NCBI GenBank assembly: GCA_905209085.1
Contig: CAJLRM010000005.1
Coordinates: forward strand, 1 to 64,000
DNA length: 64,000 nucleotides
Direction: 5' to 3'
Source: an uncultured Eubacteriales bacterium
GTDB lineage: Bacteria; Bacillota; Clostridia; Christensenellales; Borkfalkiaceae
Below, one piece after another: positions 1 through 7,985 of the stretch. The notes beneath the pieces are model-generated. The model had not been told where the DNA came from, did not search any database, and saw nothing but the letters and a program-made list of their open reading frames with translations. The stretch's first letter is position 1. Each line of letters starts with the position of its first letter. The position numbers were made by a program, and so were the translations under genes.

Positions 1-69
1 CTGATTTTTTTGTCTTTTTTAAAAATATACTGCCCCTTCTTGTCGCTTTTTGTCGAAACTTAATTTTCC

Positions 70-1644
70 TTAATTGATTTCGTCGACATATTCATCATAA
101 CTGACCTGCCTGTCGTAGACTTTCGTTTCCTCGATTTCGATGATCCGATTGGCGACGGTGTTCATGAGTTCCTGATCGTGAGAGGTCAAAAGCATACAAC
201 CGCGATAGTTGCTCAGACCGTTGTTGAGCGCCGTAATGGATTCGAGATCGAGGTGGTTTGTGGGTTCGTCGAAAATGAGGAAGTTGCTTCCTTCCAGCAT
301 CATTTTCGCCAGCATACACCTAACCTTTTCGCCTCCCGAAAGAACTTTGGCTCTTTTGAGCGCCTCTTCGCCCGAAAACAACATTCTTCCCAGCCAGCCG
401 CGCAGATATTCTTCGTAATGATCCTGCGAGAATTGAGAGAGCCACTCCACGAGCGACAAATCGCACCCCTCGAAAAATTCGTTGTTATTTTGAGGAAAAT
501 AGGAAACGGAAATGGTTTTGCCCCACATGACGGTGCCCGCGTCGGGCTGTTCTTTGCCCGTCAAAATGTCGTAGAGCATGGTGAGAGTGGTGCTCTTGTC
601 TGAAATGATGCCGATCTTTTCTCCCTTTTGCACGGTAAAGGAAACGTCCCTGAAATATCCCTTTTTCGTCAGTCCTTCCACGATGAGAATGTCGTTGCCG
701 ATCTCCCTTTCGAATTTGAAATCGATATACGGATATTTGCGCAAGGAGGGCTTGAAGTCGTTGAGCGTAAGCTTTTCAAGCTCCTTTTTGCGCGAGGTCG
801 CCTGACGGGATTTGGAAGCGTTTGCGGCAAAGCGGGCGATGAAGTCTTGCAGTTCTTTTGCGCGCTGTTCGGCTTTTTTATTCTGCTCTTTTTGCTGACG
901 GGCGAGAAGCTGACTCGTCTGATACCAAAAATCGTAATTGCCGACATACATATTGATCTTTCCGAAATCCACGTCGCAGATATTCGTACAGACCTTGTTG
1001 AGAAAATGGCGGTTATGAGAAACGATGATGATGGTGTTTTCGAAATCCATCAGATAGTTTTCCAGCCAGCGCACCGTCTTGATGTCGAGGTTATTGGTAG
1101 GCTCGTCCAAAAGCAGCACGTCGGGATTGCCGAAGAGCGCCTGCGCCAAAAGGACGCGCACCTTTTGCTTCGCATCGAGATCGGACATCGAGGAATCATG
1201 CAGATCTTCGGAAATCTCCAAAGCATTTAAAAGCTGTCCTGCCTGATATTCCGCGTCATAGCCGTTCATTTCCGCAAATTCGCTTTCGAGTTCCGCCGCG
1301 CGGATCCCGTCTTCCTCGGAAAAATCGGGATTCGCATACAAAGCGTCCTTTTCGTCCATGACGTCGACGAGGCGCTTGTATCCGAGCATGACGGTGCGAA
1401 GGACCGTTTCGCCGTCGTACATATTTTGATTCTGCTGTAAAACGGACATACGTTCGTTTTTATCCATGGAAACATAGCCCTTTTGCGGTTCGATTTCCCC
1501 CGAAAGGACTTTTAAAAAAGTGGACTTGCCCGCGCCGTTAGCGCCTATAATGCCGTAGCAATTCCCCTTTGTGAATTTCAAATTGACATCTTCAAACAGT
1601 TTTTTGCTGCCGTACTGCAAACTGACGCCCGAAACTTGTAACAT
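70..1644 (-). CDS. ABC-F family ATP-binding protein (YkpA/YbiT type)
   Basis: Soluble duplicated ABC ATPase without membrane segments. ABC-F proteins act on the ribosome (translation factors or antibiotic-resistance proteins), and the YkpA/YbiT branch is not tied to a fixed substrate. NBD1 has a good P-loop (GANGAGKS, about residues 34-41) and Walker B DEPTNNLD (180-187), but its signature is LDAKQ instead of LSGGQ. A charged linker (about 245-300) follows. NBD2 has LSGGE (435-439) and DEPTNHLD (459-466) but a degenerate P-loop (342-352, reading IGIISDKSTT). ATG at 1644 is preferred over TTG at 1647 because GAGG lies 7 nt upstream. It has its own promoter (1676-1704) and is separated from acpP by a terminator. 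Confidence 0.9.
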   Translation of the reverse strand: MLQVSGVSLQYGSKKLFEDVNLKFTKGNCYGIIGANGAGKSTFLKVLSGEIEPQKGYVSMDKNERMSVLQQNQNMYDGETVLRTVMLGYKRLVDVMDEKDALYANPDFSEEDGIRAAELESEFAEMNGYDAEYQAGQLLNALEISEDLHDSSMSDLDAKQKVRVLLAQALFGNPDVLLLDEPTNNLDIKTVRWLENYLMDFENTIIIVSHNRHFLNKVCTNICDVDFGKINMYVGNYDFWYQTSQLLARQQKEQNKKAEQRAKELQDFIARFAANASKSRQATSRKKELEKLTLNDFKPSLRKYPYIDFKFEREIGNDILIVEGLTKKGYFRDVSFTVQKGEKIGIISDKSTTLTMLYDILTGKEQPDAGTVMWGKTISVSYFPQNNNEFFEGCDLSLVEWLSQFSQDHYEEYLRGWLGRMLFSGEEALKRAKVLSGGEKVRCMLAKMMLEGSNFLIFDEPTNHLDLESITALNNGLSNYRGCMLLTSHDQELMNTVANRIIEIEETKVYDRQVSYDEYVDEIN

Positions 1645-1675
1645 CAAACTACCTCAAATATTTTATTCCTTGAAG

Positions 1676-1704
1676 ATTATACCATATCGCGGCGCTTATG
1701 GCAA
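1676..1704 (-). promoter_or_regulatory. Promoter of the ABC-F gene
   Basis: On the minus strand: TTGCCA (1699-1704), 17 nt spacer, TATAAT (1676-1681). This is a near-consensus SigA-type promoter about 30 nt before the ATG. Confidence 0.75.
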
Positions 1705-1734
1705 ACAATTCCGCCCCGAAATCCTCTTAAAAAC

Positions 1735-1764
1735 ACAGAAAACCCCCGAAAATGCTTTCGGGGG
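1735..1764 (-). terminator. Rho-independent terminator of acpP
   Basis: Nine base pairs (CCCCCGAAA at 1743-1751 with TTTCGGGGG at 1756-1764) around a 4-nt loop. On the minus strand a T-rich tract follows. It lies directly after the acpP stop. Confidence 0.85.
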
Positions 1765-1788
1765 CGAAACTGCCGTGAAATAAAAACC

Positions 1789-2016
1789 TTACTTCATGAT
1801 TTTTTCAAGTTCGGTCGCTACGTCGCTTACCGTTTTGAGCGTTTCCACGTCGTCGTCGGGAATGACGATGCCGTATTCGTCTTCGAGTCTGCTGAGAAGT
1901 TCCACGACGTCGAGGGAATCGGCGCCGAGATCTTCGATGATCCGCGCGTCGGGAGTGATCTTGCTCAAAGGAAGATTGAGCGCGTCCGCAAGCATTGCCT
2001 GTACCTTTTCCAACAT
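1789..2016 (-). CDS. acpP: Acyl carrier protein
   Basis: 75-residue acidic carrier of growing acyl chains in type II fatty acid synthesis. The signature GADSLD (about residues 34-39) contains the serine that receives 4'-phosphopantetheine. Length and the D/E-rich helix II match housekeeping ACP. GGAGG lies 10 nt before the ATG. It is monocistronic here, with a strong promoter at 2067-2095 and a terminator at 1743-1764, and no fab or plsX genes adjoin it. An Sfp-type phosphopantetheinyl transferase that could activate it is encoded at 54069-54587. Confidence 0.97.
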   Translation of the reverse strand: MLEKVQAMLADALNLPLSKITPDARIIEDLGADSLDVVELLSRLEDEYGIVIPDDDVETLKTVSDVATELEKIMK

Positions 2017-2066
2017 AATTATATTTCCTCCGATTTTTTCAAAGCGTAATACCTTTTTATGACAAT

Positions 2067-2095
2067 ATTGTAATACAAGGAAACGGAAAAGTCAA
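2067..2095 (-). promoter_or_regulatory. Promoter of acpP
   Basis: Minus strand: TTGACT (2090-2095), 17 nt, TACAAT (2067-2072). I see no FapR-like operator over it. The rest of the gap up to 2422 holds no gene I can support, only AT-rich sequence and a weak hairpin (2391-2414) just after the tex stop. Confidence 0.8.
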
Positions 2096-2422
2096 GCCCT
2101 TTTCCGGGATTAATCGCGGAAAAAACAAAACTCTTTGCGCAAGGGAATTCCAAAAGCCGTTTAAGCCTTGCGCACAGACATATCGCACTTCCCTTGCGGA
2201 GTCTTTTGAAATCCGCTTTTCAATATTTTCTCGAAACTCTTTTCCCTGTTTTCTGATTTTTTGCGATGGAGCGGCAGGGACGACGTAAAAAATCTCTTTT
2301 TCGCAAAATTTTCCGCTAAGCCGTGGACGTTAAAACACGTTTTCCGTATTCGCCTTTTCCGCCCCCTGCCCGGCGAAGTTTCATTTCTTTTTAGTCGATA
2401 TACGCTAAAAAGGAAACAGGAT

Positions 2423-4594
2423 TTATCCGTTTTTCTTTTTCATCGTCAGGGCGATACGATTTTTCTTGATGTCCGCTTCCTTGACCGTCACCTTGACCAC
2501 CTGCCCGACTTTCAGAACTTCCGAAGGATGGCGGATATAGCGGTCGGTGATCTCGGAAATATGCACGAGTCCGTCCTGATGGACGCCGATATCGATGAAG
2601 GCGCCGAAATCGACGACGTTTCTCACCGTGCCCGTAATTTCCATTCCGGGCTTTAAATCTTCGATGCTCATAATATCCTTGCGCAGTATGGGCGCGGGCA
2701 GCGCGTCGCGGATGTCCCTGCCCGGCTTCATCAGCTCGGCGACAATATCTGTCAGCGTCGCCTTGTCGAGTTCCGTTTCCTTGGCGGCTTTATCCATACC
2801 GTAAGATTTGAGCTTTTCTTTGAGATCGGCGATCCGCCTCGCCCGCACGTCCTCTTTGGTGTATGCGAATAGAGAAAGCAGCTTTTCCGCCTTCGCGTAA
2901 GATTCCGGGTGGACGGCGGTGTTGTCGAGAATATTGTCCCCGCAGTCGATACGGAGGAACCCCGCGCACTGCGTATACGCTTTTTCGCCCAATTTCGGGA
3001 CCTTTAAAAGCTGTTTTCTCGACGTGAATTTTCCGTTTTCCTCGCGGTAGGAAACGATATTTTTCGCCACGGCGGAATTGAGTCCCGCAACGTATTTAAG
3101 CAAGGAAACGCTGGCTGTGTTGAGATCCACGCCGACGCTGTTGACGCAGTCTTCGAGCACGCCCGACAGCGCGCCGTCCAGCCTTTTTTCGTTCATGTCG
3201 TGCTGATACTGCCCGACGCCGATCGACTTGGGATCGATCTTGATCAGCTCCGCAAGCGGGTCCTGTAACCGCCGCGCAATGGAAACGGCGCTCCTCGCCG
3301 TGACGTCGTAATCGGGAAACTCCTCCGCTCCGAGCGCGGAAGCGGAATACACGCTTGCCCCCGCCTCGTTGACGATGACGTATCCGACCTCCCTGCCCGT
3401 TTCCGCTTTGATCTCCTTAATGAGTTCGGCAATGAAAATTTCGCTCTCCTTGCTGGCGGTGCCGTTGCCGCAGGAGATGACTTCCACGCCATACTTTTCG
3501 ACGAGCGCTTTGAGGACTTTTTTCGCTTCGTCCTTCTTGTTTTGAGGGGGCGTGGGAAATACCACCGTCTTATCGAGCACCTTTCCCGTTCCGTCCACGA
3601 CGCAGATTTTGCAGCCCGTGCGGAAGGCGGGGTCCCAGCCCATCGTCACCTTATTCTTGACGGGCGGCTGCATCAGGAGCGGCTTTAAATTCAGCTCGAA
3701 CATCTTGATGGCCTGTTCGCTGGCATCCTCGAACAGCTGGGCGCGCACTTCCCTTTCGACGGAGGGCGCGATGAGCCTGTCGTAAGCGTCCTCTGCCGCC
3801 GCCTTGACGATCTTCGACGACTCTCCGCCGTCCTTTAAAAAGGCCGCGGAAGCGATGCGCCTGGCAAATTCCGCCTCGCAGAGAATGGAAACTTTCAAAA
3901 ATCCCTCTTTTTCGCCGCGGTTGAGCGCCAGAACGCGATGACTTTTGATTTCCGAAACGGGTTCGGAGTAATTTTTATACATCTCGTACGTTTTCGCCTC
4001 GTCCGCTTCCTCTTTGCCTTTGACGTAAGCGGAAACAATTTCCCCGTGCTTGATGAAAAAGCTGCGGAGCTTTTTTCTCGTGGCGGCGTCGTCGGAAACG
4101 ATCTCGGCAATGATGTCCTGCGCGCCCTGAATGGCGTCGGCGGCGGTGGGGACCTCTTCCGTTATGTATTTTTCCGCTTCCTTTTCCACGTCCAGATTCT
4201 TGTCCTGCGCCAAAATCGCGTCCGCGAGCGGCTGTAAGCCTTTGGCGACTGCGACGGAAGCGCGCGTCTTGCGCTTTTGCTTATACGGACGATAGATGTC
4301 CTCTACTTCGGTGAGCGTGACCGCCTTTTCCAAAGCGTTCCTGATCTCGTCGGTCAGTTTTCCCTGTTCCTCAATGGCGGAGGAAACCTCCTGTTTGCGC
4401 TTTTCAAGTCCCCGAAGGTAGGCGAGTCTGTCGAACAGCTCCCTCAGCACCTGATCGTCGCAGCTGCCCGTCATTTCCTTTCTGTAACGGGCGATGAAGG
4501 GAATGGTGTTTCCCTCGTCGATGAGCGAAAGAATATTTTTCGCGTGCGTCAAAGTCAGATTGAATTCCTCTGTAATCGTTTGTAAAATGTCCAT
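2423..4594 (-). CDS. tex: Tex-family RNA-binding transcription accessory protein
   Basis: 723 residues, the usual Tex length. Order of parts: N-terminal helical Tex region, a YqgF/RNase H-like domain (about 325-455), a helix-hairpin-helix segment (about 490-560; VDLNTASVSLLKYVAGL is the typical entry), and a C-terminal S1 RNA-binding domain (about 645-720). Tex binds RNA and associates with transcription complexes; its exact role in Bacillota is unsettled. It is last in a five-gene minus run, 14 nt after the AlkD-like gene. AAAGG lies 7 nt before the ATG. No strong terminator follows. Confidence 0.95.
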   Translation of the reverse strand: MDILQTITEEFNLTLTHAKNILSLIDEGNTIPFIARYRKEMTGSCDDQVLRELFDRLAYLRGLEKRKQEVSSAIEEQGKLTDEIRNALEKAVTLTEVEDIYRPYKQKRKTRASVAVAKGLQPLADAILAQDKNLDVEKEAEKYITEEVPTAADAIQGAQDIIAEIVSDDAATRKKLRSFFIKHGEIVSAYVKGKEEADEAKTYEMYKNYSEPVSEIKSHRVLALNRGEKEGFLKVSILCEAEFARRIASAAFLKDGGESSKIVKAAAEDAYDRLIAPSVEREVRAQLFEDASEQAIKMFELNLKPLLMQPPVKNKVTMGWDPAFRTGCKICVVDGTGKVLDKTVVFPTPPQNKKDEAKKVLKALVEKYGVEVISCGNGTASKESEIFIAELIKEIKAETGREVGYVIVNEAGASVYSASALGAEEFPDYDVTARSAVSIARRLQDPLAELIKIDPKSIGVGQYQHDMNEKRLDGALSGVLEDCVNSVGVDLNTASVSLLKYVAGLNSAVAKNIVSYREENGKFTSRKQLLKVPKLGEKAYTQCAGFLRIDCGDNILDNTAVHPESYAKAEKLLSLFAYTKEDVRARRIADLKEKLKSYGMDKAAKETELDKATLTDIVAELMKPGRDIRDALPAPILRKDIMSIEDLKPGMEITGTVRNVVDFGAFIDIGVHQDGLVHISEITDRYIRHPSEVLKVGQVVKVTVKEADIKKNRIALTMKKKNG

Positions 4595-4608
4595 ACAAGT
4601 ACCTTTGA

Positions 4609-5289
4609 TTATTTGGTTATTTTTATTTTCAGGGATTCGAGATACCCCTTCTGTTCCTCTGTGATGCGGAAACTTTCCTTTGCCTTTTGGATCGCTTTGT
4701 TATGCGTCTTCGGCCGCAGAATCCCGCCCTTTAAAATTTCAAGTCCCTGATCGTAATGTTTGACGAGGAGCTCTGCAGTCAGCCACGCCGCCGCCATATG
4801 TACGTAATACAGACGCGTATCCGCCCTTTTCAAATAGTCGGCGATCAGCGGCAAATATTTTTCTTCGACGTAATCCCCGAGCAGCGTCGTCAGCACGAAA
4901 CGCTGATAAAATTCCCCGCCGTGCGCGAAAAACTTTTCCAGATAAGGAAGAAACTCGTCACGATGCCTTTTTAGACAGGCGGGACGGAAACAGTCGCACA
5001 GCGCCCAGTTGTCTATGAGGGGCATACACCTGCCCACGTATCCGCAGAACTCGTCGTAAGGCAGCAGAGAAGCCGCTGTCAGCTTGATGAACGTCACCTC
5101 GTAATAGTTGTCGGGGAAAGCGAAAAGCTCGTCCAGGCGCGATTTAAAACGCTTTGCGAGTTTCCGCATGACGGGCGTTCGGATGCCGAGAAAGCACTGC
5201 GCGGGCGAATTGACGATTCGTTTTTGAAACGCCGCGAAATCGGGCTCCGCATACGGCATAAGTTCGTTTAGAAATTCAGAGTAAGTCAC
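4609..5289 (-). CDS. AlkD-like DNA alkylation repair protein
   Basis: HEAT-like all-helical DNA glycosylase family (AlkC/AlkD, PF08713) that removes alkylated bases. About 226 residues; family hallmarks are the DNWALCD segment and the YYVHMAAAW region near the C-terminus, followed by a lysine-rich helix. I choose GTG at 5289 because GGAGGGAG lies 7 nt upstream; the ATG at 5310 has no ribosome binding site. The start overlaps the end of the hypoxanthine-DNA glycosylase gene by 14 nt, so the two are probably translationally coupled. Substrate range is inferred from the family. Confidence 0.85.
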   Translation of the reverse strand: MTYSEFLNELMPYAEPDFAAFQKRIVNSPAQCFLGIRTPVMRKLAKRFKSRLDELFAFPDNYYEVTFIKLTAASLLPYDEFCGYVGRCMPLIDNWALCDCFRPACLKRHRDEFLPYLEKFFAHGGEFYQRFVLTTLLGDYVEEKYLPLIADYLKRADTRLYYVHMAAAWLTAELLVKHYDQGLEILKGGILRPKTHNKAIQKAKESFRITEEQKGYLESLKIKITK

Positions 5290-5764
5290 GAAGCTGCTCC
5301 CTCCATACACTTTCGTCGAAACGGGGATTGGCGGGACTCGTCGAAGGCATTTTGAAATAGGGAACGGAAATACTCCCGTAACGCTCGATAAATAACTTAT
5401 AAGACAAAGTCCCGTTGAGGAATATTTTTTCTATGGGCGCGGCGCGGAATATGACGCTTAAATCCGCCACGGAAGCGTTTTTCACGTCCGCATCCGCGGA
5501 GCCCTCTATTTCGCATTCCGTCACCATATCCCAAAGCGCGATGCGCTTTCTCAGCGCAAACGCCTTTTTTCCCTCCGCGCTTTCGGGTATCTCTTCCCCG
5601 AAAAATCCGCAAACCGTCTTCCAGAAGCGATTTTGCTTATTGCCGTAGTAAAATTGAACTTTGCGGCTCTTGACGGAAGGAAAGCTTCCCAGGATCAATA
5701 GGCGGCTGCGTTCGTCGAATACGGGTTCGAAGCCCGCTTTCCTTTCCCCTCTACTTTCCGTCAT
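5276..5764 (-). CDS. Hypoxanthine-DNA glycosylase (UDG superfamily)
   Basis: About 162 residues. The N-terminal motif GSFPSVKSR followed by FYYGNKQNRFW is characteristic of the DNA-deoxyinosine/hypoxanthine glycosylase branch of the uracil-DNA glycosylase superfamily, which excises deaminated adenine. A C-terminal MPSTSPAN segment matches the family's second active-site loop. I use ATG at 5764, one nucleotide past the TAA of the upstream M16 gene; an upstream TTG at 5788 would overlap that gene. It has no obvious Shine-Dalgarno, consistent with coupling. It is paired with an alkylation glycosylase downstream. Confidence 0.85.
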   Translation of the reverse strand: MTESRGERKAGFEPVFDERSRLLILGSFPSVKSRKVQFYYGNKQNRFWKTVCGFFGEEIPESAEGKKAFALRKRIALWDMVTECEIEGSADADVKNASVADLSVIFRAAPIEKIFLNGTLSYKLFIERYGSISVPYFKMPSTSPANPRFDESVWREQLRDLL

Positions 5765-5765
5765 A

Positions 5766-7004
5766 TTACAGCGCGAAAGGCTTGTCAAGGCTGCCTACCG
5801 CTCCCACCGCCTTGCCGTCCTCGTCGAAAGTGAAACCGATAGCGGCCCGCACATCCTCCTCCGTGACGGAATTGATGGCGTCCAATTTGCCCTCGAAATC
5901 GAAAATCCTGTCGTTGAACAGCATATATTTTCCGTACAGGAGCATCTGCGAGGGAGTGCTTTCCTGAGAGAAGAGCATGGACGCTTTCATCTGTTCCCGT
6001 CCGCGCAGAAATTCCTCCCTCGTGATCCCCTTCGCCTTCATCTCGGCGACGACCTTGCCGACGGCTTCGTACGCCTTGTCCGCACTGGCGGGATTGACGC
6101 CCGCATAGATGACGAGCGAGCCGCATTCCTGAAATGCGGAAATATACGAATAGACCGAATAGGCGAGGCCCATTTTTTCGCGGACCTCCTGAAACAACCT
6201 CGAACTCATGCTGCCGCCCAAAACGCTGTTCATCGTTTGCAGGGCGTCGGCAAGCTCGTGCTCTCTCGGAAGGGCAGGATAGCCGATGGCGATGTGCACC
6301 TGTTCGATCGGCTTTTTTTTGATAAGGGACAGATGTTTTCTTTGTATCTGTTTTTCGCGCGGGCGGAAGTCCCCTTTTTCGAGAGAAGCGAAATACGTTT
6401 CGACGAGCGCTTCCGCCGTCCGCATATCCACGCCGCCCGCAAAGGAAACGACGATGTTTTCGGGGCGGTATCTTTCCGCTTTGTAACGGAAAATATCCTC
6501 GCGCGTAAAGCCCTTGACGTTAGAGGCGGGGCCTAAAATATTTCTGCCGTAATTTTCCCTGCCGTAAAAAGCGGAAGCCAAAACGTCAAAACAAAGATCG
6601 TCGGGCGTATCCTCGTTCATGGAAATCTCTTCGCAGACAACCCCCTTTTCCCGCGCCATCTCCTCTTCGGGAAAAGTGCTGTTCAAAAAGAGATCGGACA
6701 AAATCTCGAACGCCTCCGCCGTATGATCGGACGTACATTTGGAATAATAGCAGGTGACGTCCTTGCCCGTAAAGGCGTTGACCTGCGCGCCGATGCGGTC
6801 GAACGCGTCGGAGATCTCGAAGGCGGTGCGCTTTTTCGTGCCCTTGAACTGCATATGCTCGATGAAGTGAGAAATGCCGTCCTCCGCGTCCGTTTCCGAA
6901 GACGAGCCGGTGCCGACGAGAATGCCCATCGTGACGGACAAAAGCCCCTCCATCTGCTTGACGACGAGCCGAAGCCCGTTTGAGTATCTTTTTTCGTGTA
7001 CCAT
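5766..7004 (-). CDS. M16 family zinc peptidase (YmxG/MPP-like)
   Basis: 412-residue pitrilysin-type metalloprotease. The inverted zinc motif HxxEH is H46-F-I-E49-H50 and the third ligand lies in the VVCEEI segment (about E125/E126). Residues 1-210 form the active half and 210-412 the inactive half of the clam-shell fold. A family R/Y-type substrate loop (SSRLFQEVREKMGLAYS) is present. No signal peptide, so it is likely cytosolic. GGAGG lies upstream of the ATG. It starts 6 nt after a polysaccharide deacetylase gene and ends 1 nt before the glycosylase gene. Confidence 0.93.
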   Translation of the reverse strand: MVHEKRYSNGLRLVVKQMEGLLSVTMGILVGTGSSSETDAEDGISHFIEHMQFKGTKKRTAFEISDAFDRIGAQVNAFTGKDVTCYYSKCTSDHTAEAFEILSDLFLNSTFPEEEMAREKGVVCEEISMNEDTPDDLCFDVLASAFYGRENYGRNILGPASNVKGFTREDIFRYKAERYRPENIVVSFAGGVDMRTAEALVETYFASLEKGDFRPREKQIQRKHLSLIKKKPIEQVHIAIGYPALPREHELADALQTMNSVLGGSMSSRLFQEVREKMGLAYSVYSYISAFQECGSLVIYAGVNPASADKAYEAVGKVVAEMKAKGITREEFLRGREQMKASMLFSQESTPSQMLLYGKYMLFNDRIFDFEGKLDAINSVTEEDVRAAIGFTFDEDGKAVGAVGSLDKPFAL

Positions 7005-7010
7005 ACTATT

Positions 7011-7766
7011 TTATCCTCCGTTCTGCAAGTTCTCCGAAACAGTGACGGCCCGGAGCGAGCAGGTCTGATAATATGTCAAAATGTCGCCGAGGGCGTCCGC
7101 CGTTTCCTTCATGGGGTGCATGAGCACAAACTCCCCGCCCTTGATGTTCTTCGTGGCGCGCGTGTAGATAAGCGCCGCGTTCTTGTCCCGCCAGTCTATC
7201 GTATCGCGGGACCAAAGGATCGTCTTCATATTCAGCGCTTCGCAGGCCGCGAGCGCCGCTTTCCCGTACGCGCCCGACGGCGGCGCGAACAGGGTCATTT
7301 TTTTTGCCGTCATCAGCTCGATAAAGCGATTGCAGAGGGAAATTTCCTCTTTGTTCTCGGCTTCGGAGAGAGAGGCGTGGTCCTTATGAAAATAGCCGTG
7401 ATTGCCGAGGTCGTGTCCGCGGGAAAGGATTTCCTTCACGCACGCCGCGTTGTCGTCCGCCCAGCAGCCGCCGATGAAAAAGGTGGCTTTCGCCTCGTGT
7501 TCGTCGAGGATGTCGAGAATGCGGTACACTTCGTCCGTTCCCCAATAGACGTTGAACATGAGAGAAACTCCGTCCGTTTCGGAAGGGGCGCAGCGATAGA
7601 CGTTGCTTTCGCTGCCGTCCGTCGTGACGGCGCTGTCCACGGGAAAAAGACACACGATTCCAACGGAAAAGATCAGAAGGCTCAAAGCACAGTTAGTGGC
7701 GATGTTCAGCTTCACATCCCTCGAAAGCCGTTCCTTGCGAACGGCGCGTTTGCGGTTAATTTTCAA
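7011..7766 (-). CDS. Membrane-anchored polysaccharide deacetylase-like protein
   Basis: 251 residues: short basic N-terminus, one membrane anchor (about 24-42), then a NodB-type domain. The metal histidines are H123 and H127 (NHGYFH). The usual first motif TFDDG is replaced by SLMFNVYWG, so the catalytic/metal aspartate pair is absent there; this variant occurs in a clostridial PdaB-like subgroup. A later APPSGAY motif and a terminal LMHP motif are conserved. Start is TTG at 7766 with GAGG 9 nt upstream. Likely acts on the cell wall outside the membrane. First gene of the minus run. Confidence 0.85.
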   Translation of the reverse strand: MKINRKRAVRKERLSRDVKLNIATNCALSLLIFSVGIVCLFPVDSAVTTDGSESNVYRCAPSETDGVSLMFNVYWGTDEVYRILDILDEHEAKATFFIGGCWADDNAACVKEILSRGHDLGNHGYFHKDHASLSEAENKEEISLCNRFIELMTAKKMTLFAPPSGAYGKAALAACEALNMKTILWSRDTIDWRDKNAALIYTRATKNIKGGEFVLMHPMKETADALGDILTYYQTCSLRAVTVSENLQNGG

Positions 7767-7985
7767 AACAGATTACCTCGAAAAAAGATTCCGTATTATC
7801 ATATTTTTCTTTTTTCGGGTTTATGCCAAACTCCGCCGCCGCAGTCTTTCGGATTTCGCTTCCTTCTTAATCGTCGCCGGGCGTTTTTTGATTAAGGGAA
7901 CTTTCTTCTATCGTCCGCAAGTTGCCCCGGCCGAATCTGACCGCGAGCCGAAACGCCCGTTTTTTCGTCCGTCCCTCTTCGCCGC

